From: Pelagibacteraceae bacterium
GTDB lineage: Bacteria > Pseudomonadota > Alphaproteobacteria > HIMB59 > GCA-002718135
Assembly: GCA_002717485.1 (NCBI GenBank)
Contig: PBDW01000016.1
Location: forward strand, 1-64,000
Reading direction: 5' to 3'
Length of the DNA: 64,000 nt
Positions 52,501 to 61,485 of the stretch are shown here, piece after piece. The position numbers and the translations under genes were made by a program. The number at the start of each line of letters is the position of its first letter. Position 1 is the stretch's first letter. The notes beneath the pieces were generated by a model, which saw only the letters and a list, made by a program, of their open reading frames with translations, was not told the DNA's origin and made no database searches.

Positions 52501-52818
52501 TTAGGATTTAAGCTTTTAGGAACAGTAGGTACAACTACATTTCTTAGAAAGAATAACATAAAAATAAAAAGAGTTAATAAAATAAGCGAAGGCAGTCCTC
52601 ACATTGTGGACTTTCTAAATGAAAATAAAATTAGCTTAGTAATAAATACAACCTATGGTAAAAAATCTATGGGAGATAGCTATATTATGAGAAGAACTAC
52701 ATTAATGACAAATACTCCTTATTATACGACAATCGTGGGTGCAAATGCGGCAGTGGAATCTATAGAGGTTCTAAAAAATCTAAATATGAAGGTTAGAAGC
52801 CTACAATCTATTCATTAA
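49561..52818 (+). CDS. carB: Carbamoyl-phosphate synthase large subunit
   Basis: CarB makes carbamoyl phosphate from bicarbonate, ammonia and two ATP. From the ATG at 49561, giving the classic [22 protein letters not shown] start, the protein has 1085 residues; an in-frame ATG at 49513 would add 16 non-conserved residues and is rejected. Two ATP-grasp halves are present: the first with [10 protein letters not shown] and [20 protein letters not shown], the second with [19 protein letters not shown] and [20 protein letters not shown]-terminal allosteric MGS-like domain follows. The start lies inside carA, so translation is likely coupled. Confidence 0.97.
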   Translation: MPKRKDIKKILIIGAGPIVIGQACEFDYSGAQACKALREEGYKVILVNSNPATIMTDPDIADKTYVEPITAEFIKKIIKIERPDALLPTMGGQTGINVAIELHKLGILHEFKVEMIGAKPKSIELAENRKLFNKAMGEINLKSPKSKMVSNITNALKVKKMFGLPLVIRPSFTLGGTGGGVAYNHNEFLELCKRGINASPSNQILIEKSVAGWKEYEMEVVRDKEDNCIIVCSIENVDPMGIHTGDSITVAPALTLTDKEYQFLRTASINVLRKIGVDTGGSNVQFAVNPKNGEVNIIEMNPRVSRSSALASKATGFPIAKIAAKLAVGFTLNELKNDITKTTPASFEPSIDYIVTKIPRFTFEKFTGSSSNLTTSMKSVGEAMSIGRNFRESLQKGFSSLEYGFIGLDSPSDLKLNRKEILKKLKIQSSQNLLTIGEAIRLRVDNKLINKISKYDLWFINQINNIISIEKKILKNKNLNKEDILYFKKNGFSDKKISQLTNKSEIQIRKLRQKLGIRPVYRLIDTCAGEFPSKTPYLYSTYDYNDDNPRFCESSPTKNKKIIILGGGPNRIGQGIEFDYCCVHAAYAIKELGIETIMVNCNPETVSTDYDTSDRLYFEPVTTESIVEIYNRESERGKILGVIVQFGGQTPLKIANELIKENIKIIGTSNESINLAEDRNSFTKLLNFLKIQQPRNGVAKNINQAKKIAEKISYPVLIRPSYVLGGRAMEIVYDERSLKEVTINAIKVSENNPILIDQFLENAKEIDVDLIRDNFGNIFIAGIMEHIEEAGIHSGDSTCSLPPYSLNDDIIEKIKLWVTKIAHQLKVVGLMNCQLALKYERTILEKKDNLYILEVNPRASRTVPFVAKATGIPIAKIAAKVMAGESLKKLIVKYSKKETLNFSVKAPVFPFNKFDRSDLILGPEMKSTGEVMGMDISFLSAFAKSQIAAGINLPKQGNVFLSVKDKDKYELIPIATKLIKLGFKLLGTVGTTTFLRKNNIKIKRVNKISEGSPHIVDFLNENKISLVINTTYGKKSMGDSYIMRRTTLMTNTPYYTTIVGANAAVESIEVLKNLNMKVRSLQSIH

Positions 52819-52878
52819 TTTGTTGATTAAAAACCTTTTTTAATTATTATTATTTCTAAGGAATATATTGGAGAAAAA

Positions 52879-53352
52879 ATGACAAAGTTTCCACTGACTT
52901 CAGAAGGTTTTGAAATGCTTCAGTCTGAATTAAAACAGTTAATACATGAAGAGCGTCCAAATATAATTAAAGCAATTGCAGAAGCAAGAAGCCATGGTGA
53001 CTTATCAGAAAACGCCGAGTATCACTCTGCAAAAGAAAAACAAAGTTTTATTGAGGGTAAAATTGCAGAACTTGAATCTATAATCGCACAGGCGGAAGTG
53101 ATAGATGTTTCTAAATTATCAGGAAAAGAAATAAAATTTGGAGCTACAGTATCTGTTATAGAGGAAGAAAGTGGTCAGAAATCAACCTATCAGATAGTAG
53201 GTGAAAGTGAATCAGACATACAAAATAACAAATTATCAATCTCTAGCCCTCTAGCAAGAGCACTTATAGGCAGGGAAAAGGGAAGTATGGTTGAATTCAA
53301 GAGTCCCAAAGGAATTAAAACATACAGTATCAAATCTGTACAATACAAATAA
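52879..53352 (+). CDS. greA: Transcript elongation factor GreA
   Basis: GreA rescues backtracked RNA polymerase by stimulating cleavage of the RNA 3' end. The 157-residue protein has the N-terminal coiled coil (MLQSELKQLIHEERPNIIKAI) and the acidic tip motif HGDLSENAEYHSAKEKQ, followed by the C-terminal FKBP-like domain with ISSPLARALIGREKGSMVEFKSP. A GGAG ribosome site 5 bases before the ATG supports the start. The run carA-carB-greA occurs in many alphaproteobacteria. Confidence 0.96.
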   Translation: MTKFPLTSEGFEMLQSELKQLIHEERPNIIKAIAEARSHGDLSENAEYHSAKEKQSFIEGKIAELESIIAQAEVIDVSKLSGKEIKFGATVSVIEEESGQKSTYQIVGESESDIQNNKLSISSPLARALIGREKGSMVEFKSPKGIKTYSIKSVQYK

Positions 53353-53358
53353 ATTAAA

Positions 53359-54321
53359 TTGATTAATAAAAAAAACTTATGGGCAATAACAGATGGATCA
53401 AGTGGTATGATTAGTCAAGTTATTGGACTTTCTAAATACCTATCAAATAATATTAGCCAAAAAAAAATAGAGGTTAAATGGCCATGGTCAAAACTGCAAC
53501 CTGGTATCTTGCCTCCATTTAGTAATAAAATATTTAATTCTGATTTTCTAGATAATTACCCTCCAGAAATCGTCGTTAGTTGTGGGAGAAAAAGTGTCTA
53601 CGCATCTTTATATCTTAAAAAAATATTAAAAAAGGATCTAATATCTATTCATATACAGAATCCTAAAATAAAAACATCAAATTTTGACTTTGTTATAACT
53701 CCAAACCACGATGATATTTCAGGAGAAAATGTTTTATGTTCTGTTGGGGCTTTAAATCATATTACAAATGAATCTGTTAAAACGGCAAATAAAATGTTTG
53801 ATGTTCCTAAAGAAAAAAAAATTGTCGCGGTATTATTAGGAGGTGAAAATAATCACTATAGTTTTAGTAAGGAAATTCTGATAGATTTAATAAATAGAAT
53901 AAATAATTTAAATAAAAAAGAAAGAATCTATTATTTTCTTTTTATATCATCAAGAAGAACTCCGAAATATTGCGTTCAGCTAATTCATCAATATTGTGAG
54001 GGTGAATTTTACGTTTGGGATAACAATGACCCAAATCCATATTTATATGCCATTAAAATTGCAGACTTTTTTATATTGACCTCAGATACAATCTCAATGA
54101 TTTCAGAAGCTTCTTCAACTGGAAAGCCAATTTTTATTTTTCATTTGCCATATAAAAGAAAAAGCGCAAGATTTGAGAGTTTTCACAGGGAATTTAGGGA
54201 TAGAGGAATTACAATGCCCTTTGACAACAATTTATACCCAATATCCTATGAACCCCTTAATGAATCTAAAAGAATCGCTGGAATATTGAATACAAGAATA
54301 TTAAATAGAATAAATGATTGA
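53359..54321 (+). CDS. ELM1 (DUF1022) family protein, TTG start
   Basis: This 320-residue protein belongs to the family named after plant mitochondrial fission factor ELM1, common in alphaproteobacteria and of unknown bacterial function. The fold resembles GT-B glycosyltransferases. Landmarks are LWAITDGSSGMISQVIGLS, CGRKSVYASLYLKK, IHIQNPKI, VAVLLGGENNHYSFS and FILTSDTISMISEASSTGKPIFIFHLP. The start must be TTG at 53359, because the conserved WAITDG segment precedes the first ATG. It lies 6 bases after greA and overlaps the oxygenase gene by 8 bases. Confidence 0.85.
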   Translation: MINKKNLWAITDGSSGMISQVIGLSKYLSNNISQKKIEVKWPWSKLQPGILPPFSNKIFNSDFLDNYPPEIVVSCGRKSVYASLYLKKILKKDLISIHIQNPKIKTSNFDFVITPNHDDISGENVLCSVGALNHITNESVKTANKMFDVPKEKKIVAVLLGGENNHYSFSKEILIDLINRINNLNKKERIYYFLFISSRRTPKYCVQLIHQYCEGEFYVWDNNDPNPYLYAIKIADFFILTSDTISMISEASSTGKPIFIFHLPYKRKSARFESFHREFRDRGITMPFDNNLYPISYEPLNESKRIAGILNTRILNRIND

Positions 54322-54943
54322 ATTTTTAAATTCATTAAAAAGTCGCAAAGGCTTTAATAATCCATTCAAACATTGGGAGATAAAACATCCCTTAAATCAA
54401 GAAACTATAAATGAAATTAATTTAGCTTCTGTGCCAGAAGGAGAACATAAATATGATGGCACACGTGCAGCAGATTATACAGGGGGTGGAGTTGATGGAA
54501 AGCTTAGACTATTTATTGATAAGGCTAACTCTCAAAAATATCCTAATTTAACAACATTGTTAAGAATACTTCAATCTAAAGAATGTCAAAAAATTGTTTC
54601 CGAATGTATTCAAAAGGATTTATCAAATTCATTTGTTAGACTGGAGATTATTGCTGATAAGATAGGTTTTTGGCTGAAGCCTCATAAGGATATTCAAGAA
54701 AAAGTAATGACAATGATGATTTGGGTTAATATGTATGATGAATCTAGAAATCTTGGTACAGATTTTTATGATCAGGACTTTAAATTAGTAAAAACAGCAC
54801 AATATATAAATAATACTGGATATTTTTTTTCCTCTGGTAATGATACTTGGCATGGCTTAGAGAAAAAGAAAATAATTAAAGAAAGAAGATGCATACAGCT
54901 AAATTATGTAAAATTTAATACGGATTGGCCAGTTGAAAAATAG
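54314..54943 (+). CDS. 2-oxoglutarate/Fe(II)-dependent oxygenase-like protein
   Basis: The 209-residue protein fits the double-stranded beta-helix oxygenase pattern. It has an HxD iron motif in FWLKPHKDIQEK (about residues 115-126), a later His in GNDTWHGLEKK, and a downstream Arg in IIKERRCIQLNYV that could bind the 2-oxoglutarate carboxylate. GTDFYD is a typical strand turn before the distal His. The substrate is unknown; related marine proteins modify small molecules or proteins. The start overlaps the ELM1 gene by 8 bases, so the two are probably made together. trxB follows 17 bases later. Confidence 0.75.
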   Translation: MIEFLNSLKSRKGFNNPFKHWEIKHPLNQETINEINLASVPEGEHKYDGTRAADYTGGGVDGKLRLFIDKANSQKYPNLTTLLRILQSKECQKIVSECIQKDLSNSFVRLEIIADKIGFWLKPHKDIQEKVMTMMIWVNMYDESRNLGTDFYDQDFKLVKTAQYINNTGYFFSSGNDTWHGLEKKKIIKERRCIQLNYVKFNTDWPVEK

Positions 54944-54960
54944 TTTAAAAATTAATTACT

Positions 54961-55902
54961 ATGAAAAATATTAAAACAAAATTATTAATTATTGGATCAG
55001 GGCCGGCTGGCTATACTGCTGCAATTTATTCAGCAAGAGCAAATCTTAATCCTGTTTTAGTTGCAGGATTACAGCCAGGGGGCCAAATGACAATTACTAC
55101 AGATGTTGAAAACTATCCTGGTTTTGGAGATGTTATCCAAGGACCTTGGTTGATGGATCAAATGAAGATTCAGGCAGAAAAAGTGGGTATGTCATTTCAA
55201 AATGACATTATTAATAAAATTGATTTATCAAAAAAACCTTTTAAAGCTATTGGAGACAGTGGAACAGAATATTTAGCAGATTCAATTATAATTTCTACTG
55301 GGGCGCAAGCAAGGTTCCTTAATATAAAAAGTGAAAAGAAATTTATTGGATATGGTATTTCAGCATGCGCTACTTGTGATGGCTTTTTCTTTAAAGACAA
55401 AGATGTCGCAGTAATTGGCGGCGGGAATACTGCCGCCGAAGAAGCATTATTTTTAACAAAGTTTGCATCAAAAGTAACTATTGTTCACAGACGAGATAGT
55501 TTAAGGTCTGAAAAAATACTTCAGGATAGATTATTTAAAAATTCAAAAATTAATTTTATTTGGAATAAAACTGTCAACGAGTTTGTGGGAAAAGAAAATG
55601 ATAAATCTTTAGATAAAATAATTTTAAAGGATGTAAATTCTAATGATTTATCAGAACTTAAAGTTGACGGTGTTTTTGTTGCAATAGGCCATGATCCTTC
55701 TACTAACTTGTTTAAAGGTCAAATTGATATGGATGAAGATAATTATATAATTACAAAATCAGACAGCACCTTAACCAGCATTGAAGGAGTTTATGCAGCT
55801 GGAGATGTTCAAGATAAAACATACAGACAAGCTATTACTGCAGCAGGCATGGGATGTATGGCAGCTATTGAAGCAGAAAAATATTTGGCAAAAAATACCT
55901 AG
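54961..55902 (+). CDS. trxB: Thioredoxin reductase
   Basis: TrxB passes electrons from NADPH through FAD to thioredoxin. The 313-residue protein has the FAD loop [19 protein letters not shown] (residues 10-28), redox Cys136 and Cys139 in ACATCDG, the NADPH loop [20 protein letters not shown] for the 2'-phosphate, and the C-terminal [27 protein letters not shown]. It is the last gene of the plus-strand run begun by carA. Its TAG stop interlocks with the rpmJ stop on the other strand. Confidence 0.96.
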   Translation: MKNIKTKLLIIGSGPAGYTAAIYSARANLNPVLVAGLQPGGQMTITTDVENYPGFGDVIQGPWLMDQMKIQAEKVGMSFQNDIINKIDLSKKPFKAIGDSGTEYLADSIIISTGAQARFLNIKSEKKFIGYGISACATCDGFFFKDKDVAVIGGGNTAAEEALFLTKFASKVTIVHRRDSLRSEKILQDRLFKNSKINFIWNKTVNEFVGKENDKSLDKIILKDVNSNDLSELKVDGVFVAIGHDPSTNLFKGQIDMDEDNYIITKSDSTLTSIEGVYAAGDVQDKTYRQAITAAGMGCMAAIEAEKYLAKNT

Positions 55903-56024
55903 CCTTGACGAGCCTTCATTCTAGGGTTTTTTTTATTAATTATATAAATTCTACCCTTTCGTCTAACGACTTTATTATCTTTATCTCTATTTTTAGCCGA
56001 TTTTATTGAGTGTCTTACTTTCAT
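55899..56024 (-). CDS. rpmJ: Ribosomal protein L36, zinc-free type
   Basis: This short frame encodes 41 residues beginning [11 protein letters not shown] and ending NPRMKARQG, with [14 protein letters not shown] in the middle, an unmistakable bacterial L36. The zinc-binding Cys and His of the C+ form are absent, so it is the C- type (like YkgO) usual in alphaproteobacteria. It lies alone, away from the main ribosomal operons, as the C- form often does. Its TAG stop (55899-55901) and the trxB stop (55900-55902) share the palindrome CTAG, so the two convergent genes end on top of each other. Confidence 0.96.
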   Translation of the reverse strand: MKVRHSIKSAKNRDKDNKVVRRKGRIYIINKKNPRMKARQG

Positions 56025-56093
56025 TTTCTTATAAATTTTTAATTTACTAAATTGAATGCTTTCTTTTGTCAATTAGATTAACTAAAACTAACT

Positions 56094-57680
56094 ATGAGAA
56101 ATTTTCAACTTCCAGGAAGATCAAATATATTAAGCGAAAAGGGAATTGCGGCAACTTCCCATCCGCTAGCCTCCTTAGAAGCCATATCAGTTCTTAAAAA
56201 TGGGGGGAATGCTATTGATGCTGCAATTGCTGCATCTGCAGTTCTTTCCGTAGTTGAGCCAAATGCTACGGGAATTGGTGGAGACTGCTTCGCCATTATT
56301 GCTCCTGAGGGAAAAAATCCAGTATCTTTTAATGGATCGGGTATTGCATCAGAAAAATCAACTTTTGAATTTTTTAAAAAAAATAATATAAATAAAATTG
56401 ATCTTGAAAGTCCTCATTCTGTAACGATACCTGGAGCTTTAGATGCTTGGTCATGTATGCATAAAAATTATGGAAAAATGGATTTTGAGAAATTATTCAT
56501 AACAGCTATAAAATATGCTGAAGAAGGTTTCTACGTCACAGAAGTTGTATCTTCAGAATGGCAAAATAATATAAAAAAACTTAGTAATAATAAAAATTCA
56601 AAAAAAATTTTTTTAAAAAATGGAAAGAGTTTTAATTTTGCTGAAAAGCATTGTAACGAAGCATTATCACAAACATTAAAAATTGTTTCGAAAAAGGGTG
56701 CTAGAGCATTCTACGAGGGTGACATTGCAAATGATATTGTAGAAAGTTTAAATGAAATTGGTGGAAACCATACGCTTGAGGATTTTTATAAGCAAAAAAC
56801 GATAGTAGATAAAACAATTTTTTGTAACTACAAAAATCTAAAAATTCATCAATGCCCCCCAAACGGGCCAGGAATTACAGTATTAATTATGATGAAAATA
56901 ATGGAGGCATTTGAAATTTCCCAATATGATAAAATGAGCGTAGAACGATTTCATCTGGAGGCAGAGGCTACAAAGTTAGCATATCAATTAAGAGAGAAAA
57001 ATATTGGTGATCCAAATTTTAAACAAATTGACATTGATGAAATTTTATCTCCAAAAACAATTGAGGATCTAATAAAAAAAATATCAATTAAAGAATGTTA
57101 CAATATTGGTGAATTAAATATTCCTGCGCATCCTGAAACTGTTTATTTAACTGTTGTTGATAGGGATTTAAATACTGTATCCTTTATAAACTCGATTTGT
57201 TTTGCGTTTGGAAGTGGAATAACGACAAATAAAACAGGGGTTTTGCTGCAAAATCGTGGAACAAATTTTCGTATAGAAAAAGACCATCCAAACTGTATAG
57301 ATTCACTAAAAAGACCTTTACATACAATAATTCCGGGTATGGTAATGGATAACAATAATGAAGTAAATATTTCATATGGCGTTATGGGAGGTCAATTCCA
57401 ACCTGTTGGTCAAACACATTTATTGAATAACATAATTGATTATAAAATGGATATTCAGGGAGCAATAGACTTTCCAAGAGGTTTTTATTTTAACAATCAA
57501 TACAATTTAGAAGAAGGCATTAGTGAAAATATTAAAGAGCAACTAAGAGTATTGGGTCATAAAACAGTAAATTCTCAAAGTCCAATTGGTGGTGGACAAG
57601 TAATATTAATCGACAAAGACAAAGGGCTTTTGATCGGCGGTTCAGATTCCAGAAAAGATGGGTGTGCTATAGGGCTATAG
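56094..57680 (+). CDS. ggt: Gamma-glutamyltransferase family protein
   Basis: The enzyme belongs to the Ntn-hydrolase GGT family, which splits or transfers gamma-glutamyl groups of glutathione and similar compounds after self-cleavage. The 528-residue protein starts with GIAATSHPLASLEAISVLKNGGNAIDAAIAASAVLSVVEPNATGIGGDCF. The likely nucleophile is Thr349 in HPETVYLTVVDRD, at the start of the small subunit, and MGGQFQPVGQTHLLNN is the later family motif. It has no signal peptide, so it would act in the cytosol, like the YwrD group. It ends 1 base before convergent guaC. Confidence 0.9.
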   Translation: MRNFQLPGRSNILSEKGIAATSHPLASLEAISVLKNGGNAIDAAIAASAVLSVVEPNATGIGGDCFAIIAPEGKNPVSFNGSGIASEKSTFEFFKKNNINKIDLESPHSVTIPGALDAWSCMHKNYGKMDFEKLFITAIKYAEEGFYVTEVVSSEWQNNIKKLSNNKNSKKIFLKNGKSFNFAEKHCNEALSQTLKIVSKKGARAFYEGDIANDIVESLNEIGGNHTLEDFYKQKTIVDKTIFCNYKNLKIHQCPPNGPGITVLIMMKIMEAFEISQYDKMSVERFHLEAEATKLAYQLREKNIGDPNFKQIDIDEILSPKTIEDLIKKISIKECYNIGELNIPAHPETVYLTVVDRDLNTVSFINSICFAFGSGITTNKTGVLLQNRGTNFRIEKDHPNCIDSLKRPLHTIIPGMVMDNNNEVNISYGVMGGQFQPVGQTHLLNNIIDYKMDIQGAIDFPRGFYFNNQYNLEEGISENIKEQLRVLGHKTVNSQSPIGGGQVILIDKDKGLLIGGSDSRKDGCAIGL

Positions 57681-57681
57681 G

Positions 57682-58716
57682 TTATTCATCAAAAACATTA
57701 TTATATTGCCGACCTACTCTAACAAAAGTTGTGCACTTACTTAACTGTTTAAGGCTTGGTGCGCCTACATATGTGCAACTGCTTCTTATTCCACCAAGTA
57801 TATCCTGTATTGTTTCTTTGAGTGGACCTTTGTATTCTATCTTAACTACTTTACCTTCACTGCTTCTGTAATCTAACAAACCTCCGTAATGCTTATCTAT
57901 TGCTGTCTCTGAACTTGAGCCGTAGAATTCAATATATTTGTTATTATCTTTTTTTATTAGTTTTCCACCGCCTTCATCGTGTCCTGCCAACATACCGCCC
58001 AGCATTACAAAATCAGCTCCTCCACCAAAAGCCTTTGATATATCTCCAGGGCATGTGCATCCTCCGTCAGCAATGATGTGAGCTCCTAGTCCATGCGCTG
58101 CATCTGAACATTCAATCACAGCACTTAGTTGGGGATATCCTACACCGGTTTGTATCCTTGTAGTACAGACGCTGCCCGGTCCTATTCCAACTTTTACAAT
58201 ATCCGCACCACTTAAAATCAATTCCTGTGTCATATCTGCAGTAACAACATTCCCAGCTATTATAGTTTTATTAGGGAAATCATTTCTTACTGATGATATA
58301 AACTTACTAAAATGGTCAGAGTAACCGTTAGCGACATCAATACATAGAAATTGAAAAAAATTTAACTCCTTAAGTGTATTTTGAACTATCTTATATGCTT
58401 TTTCATCAGTACCGCAGCTAATTGAAACAAAAGGGTAGATTTTCTTAATACTTGGAAATTTTTTTATGTTATCTAATTTATGTTGTTTAGTAAGTGCAGT
58501 TATCATTTTGTATTCTGACATTATTTGTGCAACATTTAATTCTCCAACACCGTCCATATTACTTGCTATGATGGGTATGCCAGTCCATTCAAAATTGCTG
58601 TATTTAAATTTATAGGTCCTCTCTAGGTTTACTTCCTTTCTACTTTTTAGGGTGCTTCTTTTCGGTCTGAATAATACATCTGAATAGTCTAATTTTATTT
58701 CTTCTTCAATTCTCAT
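57682..58716 (-). CDS. guaC: GMP reductase
   Basis: GuaC reduces GMP to IMP with NADPH, allowing guanine nucleotides to be reused for adenine nucleotides. The 344-residue barrel enzyme has LDYSDVLFRPKRSTL, IPIIASNMDGVGE, DVANGYSD, the active-site loop GIGPGSVCTTRIQTGVGYPQ with Cys184, and IADGGCTCPGDISKAFGGGADFVMLGG. The lack of a CBS pair and the sequence MDGVG rather than MDTV favour GMP reductase over IMP dehydrogenase. It diverges from the polyprenyl synthase gene. Confidence 0.94.
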   Translation of the reverse strand: MRIEEEIKLDYSDVLFRPKRSTLKSRKEVNLERTYKFKYSNFEWTGIPIIASNMDGVGELNVAQIMSEYKMITALTKQHKLDNIKKFPSIKKIYPFVSISCGTDEKAYKIVQNTLKELNFFQFLCIDVANGYSDHFSKFISSVRNDFPNKTIIAGNVVTADMTQELILSGADIVKVGIGPGSVCTTRIQTGVGYPQLSAVIECSDAAHGLGAHIIADGGCTCPGDISKAFGGGADFVMLGGMLAGHDEGGGKLIKKDNNKYIEFYGSSSETAIDKHYGGLLDYRSSEGKVVKIEYKGPLKETIQDILGGIRSSCTYVGAPSLKQLSKCTTFVRVGRQYNNVFDE

Positions 58717-58812
58717 ACTTTTTAATAAAATATAATTTGCATCATTGCTTTAAAAAATTTCGATCTTTTGTGGATAATTCTATATCAAAATGATAATCCA
58801 ATAGTGATAAAT

Positions 58813-59700
58813 ATGAATAAGATCATTGATAAAGAAATTATTATAGAAAAACAAATTTTTGACAATTATTTCAAAGTGTTATTGTCGAAAAAACTTAATA
58901 AAAGCTATTTAGATAAAGTGATGCTTTATGGCACTTTAAATGGCGGAAAAAGAATAAGACCCTACCTGATAAAGCAATTTTCTTTGTTAAAAAACGTTAA
59001 ATCAAAAAGCTATTTAAGACTAGCTGCGAGTGTAGAAATTATACACTCTTATTCTTTGATACACGATGATTTGCCAAGTATGGACAATGATAATTTTAGA
59101 AGAGGAAAGCCTAGTGTTCACTATAAATACAATGAAGCTCAGGCAATACTTGCTGGTGACAGCTTACATGATTTAGCATTCGAGATACTTTCCGATCAAA
59201 AAATGAATAAAAATCCATTGATTCGATCAAATTTAGTATACCAATTATCAAAAAGTCTTGGCGCGGCAGGCTTAGCTGGCGGACAATCTTTAGATTTGCT
59301 TTTTGAAAATAAAAATGCACCAATTAGTAAGATAAAAAAAATGTATGAAATGAAAACCGGGGCTCTATTTAATTTTTGTTGCACGGGCCCTTTTATTATA
59401 TCAAAAGCTAATAAAAAAGAGATAGATTTCGCTAAACGCTATGGTCAATTTTTTGGATTGATTTTCCAAATAGTGGATGATTTTATGGATGTATACGGAA
59501 ATAAATCTTCTATTGGCAAAACCCCTGGCAAAGATGCAAAACAAAAGAAAAGTACGATTTTAAAACATTTGAACAGTAAAAAGCTTAATATATTTTGTAA
59601 AAAGATTAGCTCAGAATTTATTAAATCAAATGAATATTATTTACATAAATGGCCAAAATTAAAACTTCTTATATTCTACTTAATAGATCAACTGGATTGA
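58813..59700 (+). CDS. ispA: Polyprenyl (farnesyl) diphosphate synthase
   Basis: The enzyme condenses isopentenyl diphosphate onto allylic diphosphates to make farnesyl diphosphate or a similar product. From Met at 58813 the protein has 295 residues. It has GGKRIRP (44-50), the first Asp-rich motif HDDLPSMDND (84-93) of the DDxxxxD type seen in bacterial FPP synthases, GDSLHDLAFE, GGQSLDLL, KTGALF and the second Asp motif QIVDDFMDVYG. An upstream in-frame ATG at 58768 is possible; neither has a clear ribosome site. The stop overlaps the convergent EamA gene by 13 bases. Confidence 0.88.
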   Translation: MNKIIDKEIIIEKQIFDNYFKVLLSKKLNKSYLDKVMLYGTLNGGKRIRPYLIKQFSLLKNVKSKSYLRLAASVEIIHSYSLIHDDLPSMDNDNFRRGKPSVHYKYNEAQAILAGDSLHDLAFEILSDQKMNKNPLIRSNLVYQLSKSLGAAGLAGGQSLDLLFENKNAPISKIKKMYEMKTGALFNFCCTGPFIISKANKKEIDFAKRYGQFFGLIFQIVDDFMDVYGNKSSIGKTPGKDAKQKKSTILKHLNSKKLNIFCKKISSEFIKSNEYYLHKWPKLKLLIFYLIDQLD

Positions 59701-60563
59701 TTTTTATTTTTTAATAAATCAAAATAACTATGTACAATAATTGTTATAATAATTAACCCTCCTCCTATAAGTGCCTTAATACTTGGCGCTTCATTGATAA
59801 ATATCCAAACCCATAATGGTCCAAGTGTAGTTTCTAAAAGAAAAAAAAGTGCAACCTCATGTGCAGGGATATATCTTGGAGCCAATGTTATTAAAGCTAA
59901 GGGTATTGTAACGCAAAATAAACACATAATTGGTATCAGAAAAATATCGTTACCTATTAAGGTAAAATCTTTTACAAAATATATTACAAATATCGCGGTA
60001 AATAATTTTGCTATTAGCAAAGATGGTAAAAAGTTTACCAATTTACCGTATCTGAGAACAACTTGACTTGCAGCTACAAGCAGAGCTGTAATAAAACCAA
60101 ATAAGTCGCCAATAAATCTTCCTGCTGTGTATGAATCATAAAATATGTATATCGTAAAGAAAATACAAAGAATTATTGCAATCCAAGTTCTTTTTTCTGG
60201 TAATTCTTTTAAAAAAATTCCACTAAGAATTGCAGCCATAAATGGTGACAAGCTTAGCATTATAAGGGTATTAGCAACATTGGTGTTTTCAAGAGATACA
60301 ATAAAAGTGATGTTTGTAAAAGCTACTATTAAGGCATTTACAATACCTGCAATACCAATAGCAAATAATGACTTTAAAAAATTTTTTTTATAATACCATA
60401 ACAGTCCAATTAATAAAAAAATGAATGGCAAGAATCCTCTATAGAATACTAAATCCCAGGAATTCAATCCTACCATACGTATAAAAAGGGAGTCAGGAGT
60501 AATAAATAATATTCCTATTAATGCTAACATTTTTCCTTTTTGTTTATCTGTTAAATTATTCAT
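59688..60563 (-). CDS. EamA/DMT family transporter
   Basis: This 291-residue protein has about ten hydrophobic helices arranged as two EamA repeats. Features include LIGILFITPDSLFIRMVG at the start, SLENTNVANTLIMLSLSPFMAAILSGIFLKELPEKRTWIAI closing the first half, and LAPRYIPAHEVALFFLLETTLGPLWVWIFINEAPSIKALIGGGLIIITI in the second, the usual helix pair of drug/metabolite exporters. The substrate cannot be deduced; members move amino acids, nucleosides or other metabolites, usually outward. It lies 18 bases after panB on the same strand and may share its transcript. Confidence 0.88.
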   Translation of the reverse strand: MNNLTDKQKGKMLALIGILFITPDSLFIRMVGLNSWDLVFYRGFLPFIFLLIGLLWYYKKNFLKSLFAIGIAGIVNALIVAFTNITFIVSLENTNVANTLIMLSLSPFMAAILSGIFLKELPEKRTWIAIILCIFFTIYIFYDSYTAGRFIGDLFGFITALLVAASQVVLRYGKLVNFLPSLLIAKLFTAIFVIYFVKDFTLIGNDIFLIPIMCLFCVTIPLALITLAPRYIPAHEVALFFLLETTLGPLWVWIFINEAPSIKALIGGGLIIITIIVHSYFDLLKNKNQSS

Positions 60564-60581
60564 TTAATTATCTCTAAAATA

Positions 60582-61376
60582 TTATTTATAAGAATATTTT
60601 TTTGAAGGAAATTTTTTCATTCGAACTTCTTGTGAAAATTTTTTAACTGCTTTTTTGATTTGAGATGGCATATTTAAATATGTCTTTACAAATTTTGGTC
60701 TGGAAAAATCCGAGTTAAATCCCAATAAATCATTTATAACTAAAACCTGGCCGTCGCAATTAACCCCTGAGCCGATTCCTATAGTAGGAATGTCAATTAT
60801 GCTGGAAATTTCTTTAGCTACATCTTCGACTATGCATTCAAGAAAAATTAAACTTGAACCCGCATCTTGCAATTTTAATGCTAGATTTATTAATCTTTTC
60901 CTTTCATAGCTATTCCGACCTAATATTTTTATTTTCGAGAAATCTCTAAATGACTGCGGCCGTACACCAATATGAGAAATAACATTAATTTTTTTCTTAG
61001 CAAGATATTCAATTATATTGATATCTCTCTGACCAGCTTCAATTTTGATTGATTGGCAACTTGTAAAGGCTAATAACTGTTTGGCATTATTATAAGCATC
61101 TTTTTTATTTCTGAAGGATTGAAAAGGCATATCAATTATCGTGAAGGGCCTTTGAGTTGATTTAATAACAGCCCTGCCATGTTTTTTCATTAATTCAAGC
61201 GTCACATTTTGAGTGTTTTTCATTCCATAAATCACAGTACCGAGAGAATCTCCTACTAATAAAATATCTATATAACTTTCTATAGTTTTGGCAAAAGAGG
61301 CAGTATAAGAGGTTAAGCAAACTATAGGTCTTTTATTTTTTAAATCTTGAATGTTTGTGATATTTAATCTTTTCAT
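60582..61376 (-). CDS. panB: 3-methyl-2-oxobutanoate hydroxymethyltransferase
   Basis: PanB adds a hydroxymethyl group from methylene-tetrahydrofolate to ketoisovalerate, the first step to pantothenate and CoA. The 264-residue barrel protein has CLTSYTASFAKTIE, VGDSLGTVIYG, FTIIDMPFQSF, SIKIEAG, SHIGVRPQSF and IDIPTIGIGSGVNCDGQVLVINDLLG, all landmark PanB segments with metal- and substrate-binding Asp and Glu. panC is not adjacent in the window. It diverges from ppc across 109 bases. Confidence 0.94.
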   Translation of the reverse strand: MKRLNITNIQDLKNKRPIVCLTSYTASFAKTIESYIDILLVGDSLGTVIYGMKNTQNVTLELMKKHGRAVIKSTQRPFTIIDMPFQSFRNKKDAYNNAKQLLAFTSCQSIKIEAGQRDINIIEYLAKKKINVISHIGVRPQSFRDFSKIKILGRNSYERKRLINLALKLQDAGSSLIFLECIVEDVAKEISSIIDIPTIGIGSGVNCDGQVLVINDLLGFNSDFSRPKFVKTYLNMPSQIKKAVKKFSQEVRMKKFPSKKYSYK

Positions 61377-61485
61377 AATGTTTATATATGTTTTGTATAT
61401 TAAATATTTTTTTTAGTAAATTGTAATGTTATTAATTAATACTAATAATAATTCAAAATAATATTAAAGAGGCTAGTTCTAGTAT

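Noticed and set aside
57682-58716. IMP dehydrogenase
   Set aside because: No CBS domain pair, 344-residue length and the MDGVG and GGCTCPGD segments fit GMP reductase.
61377-61485. Small gene or RNA between panB and ppc
   Set aside because: Only AT-rich spacer seen; no frame with a plausible start and no stem structure.
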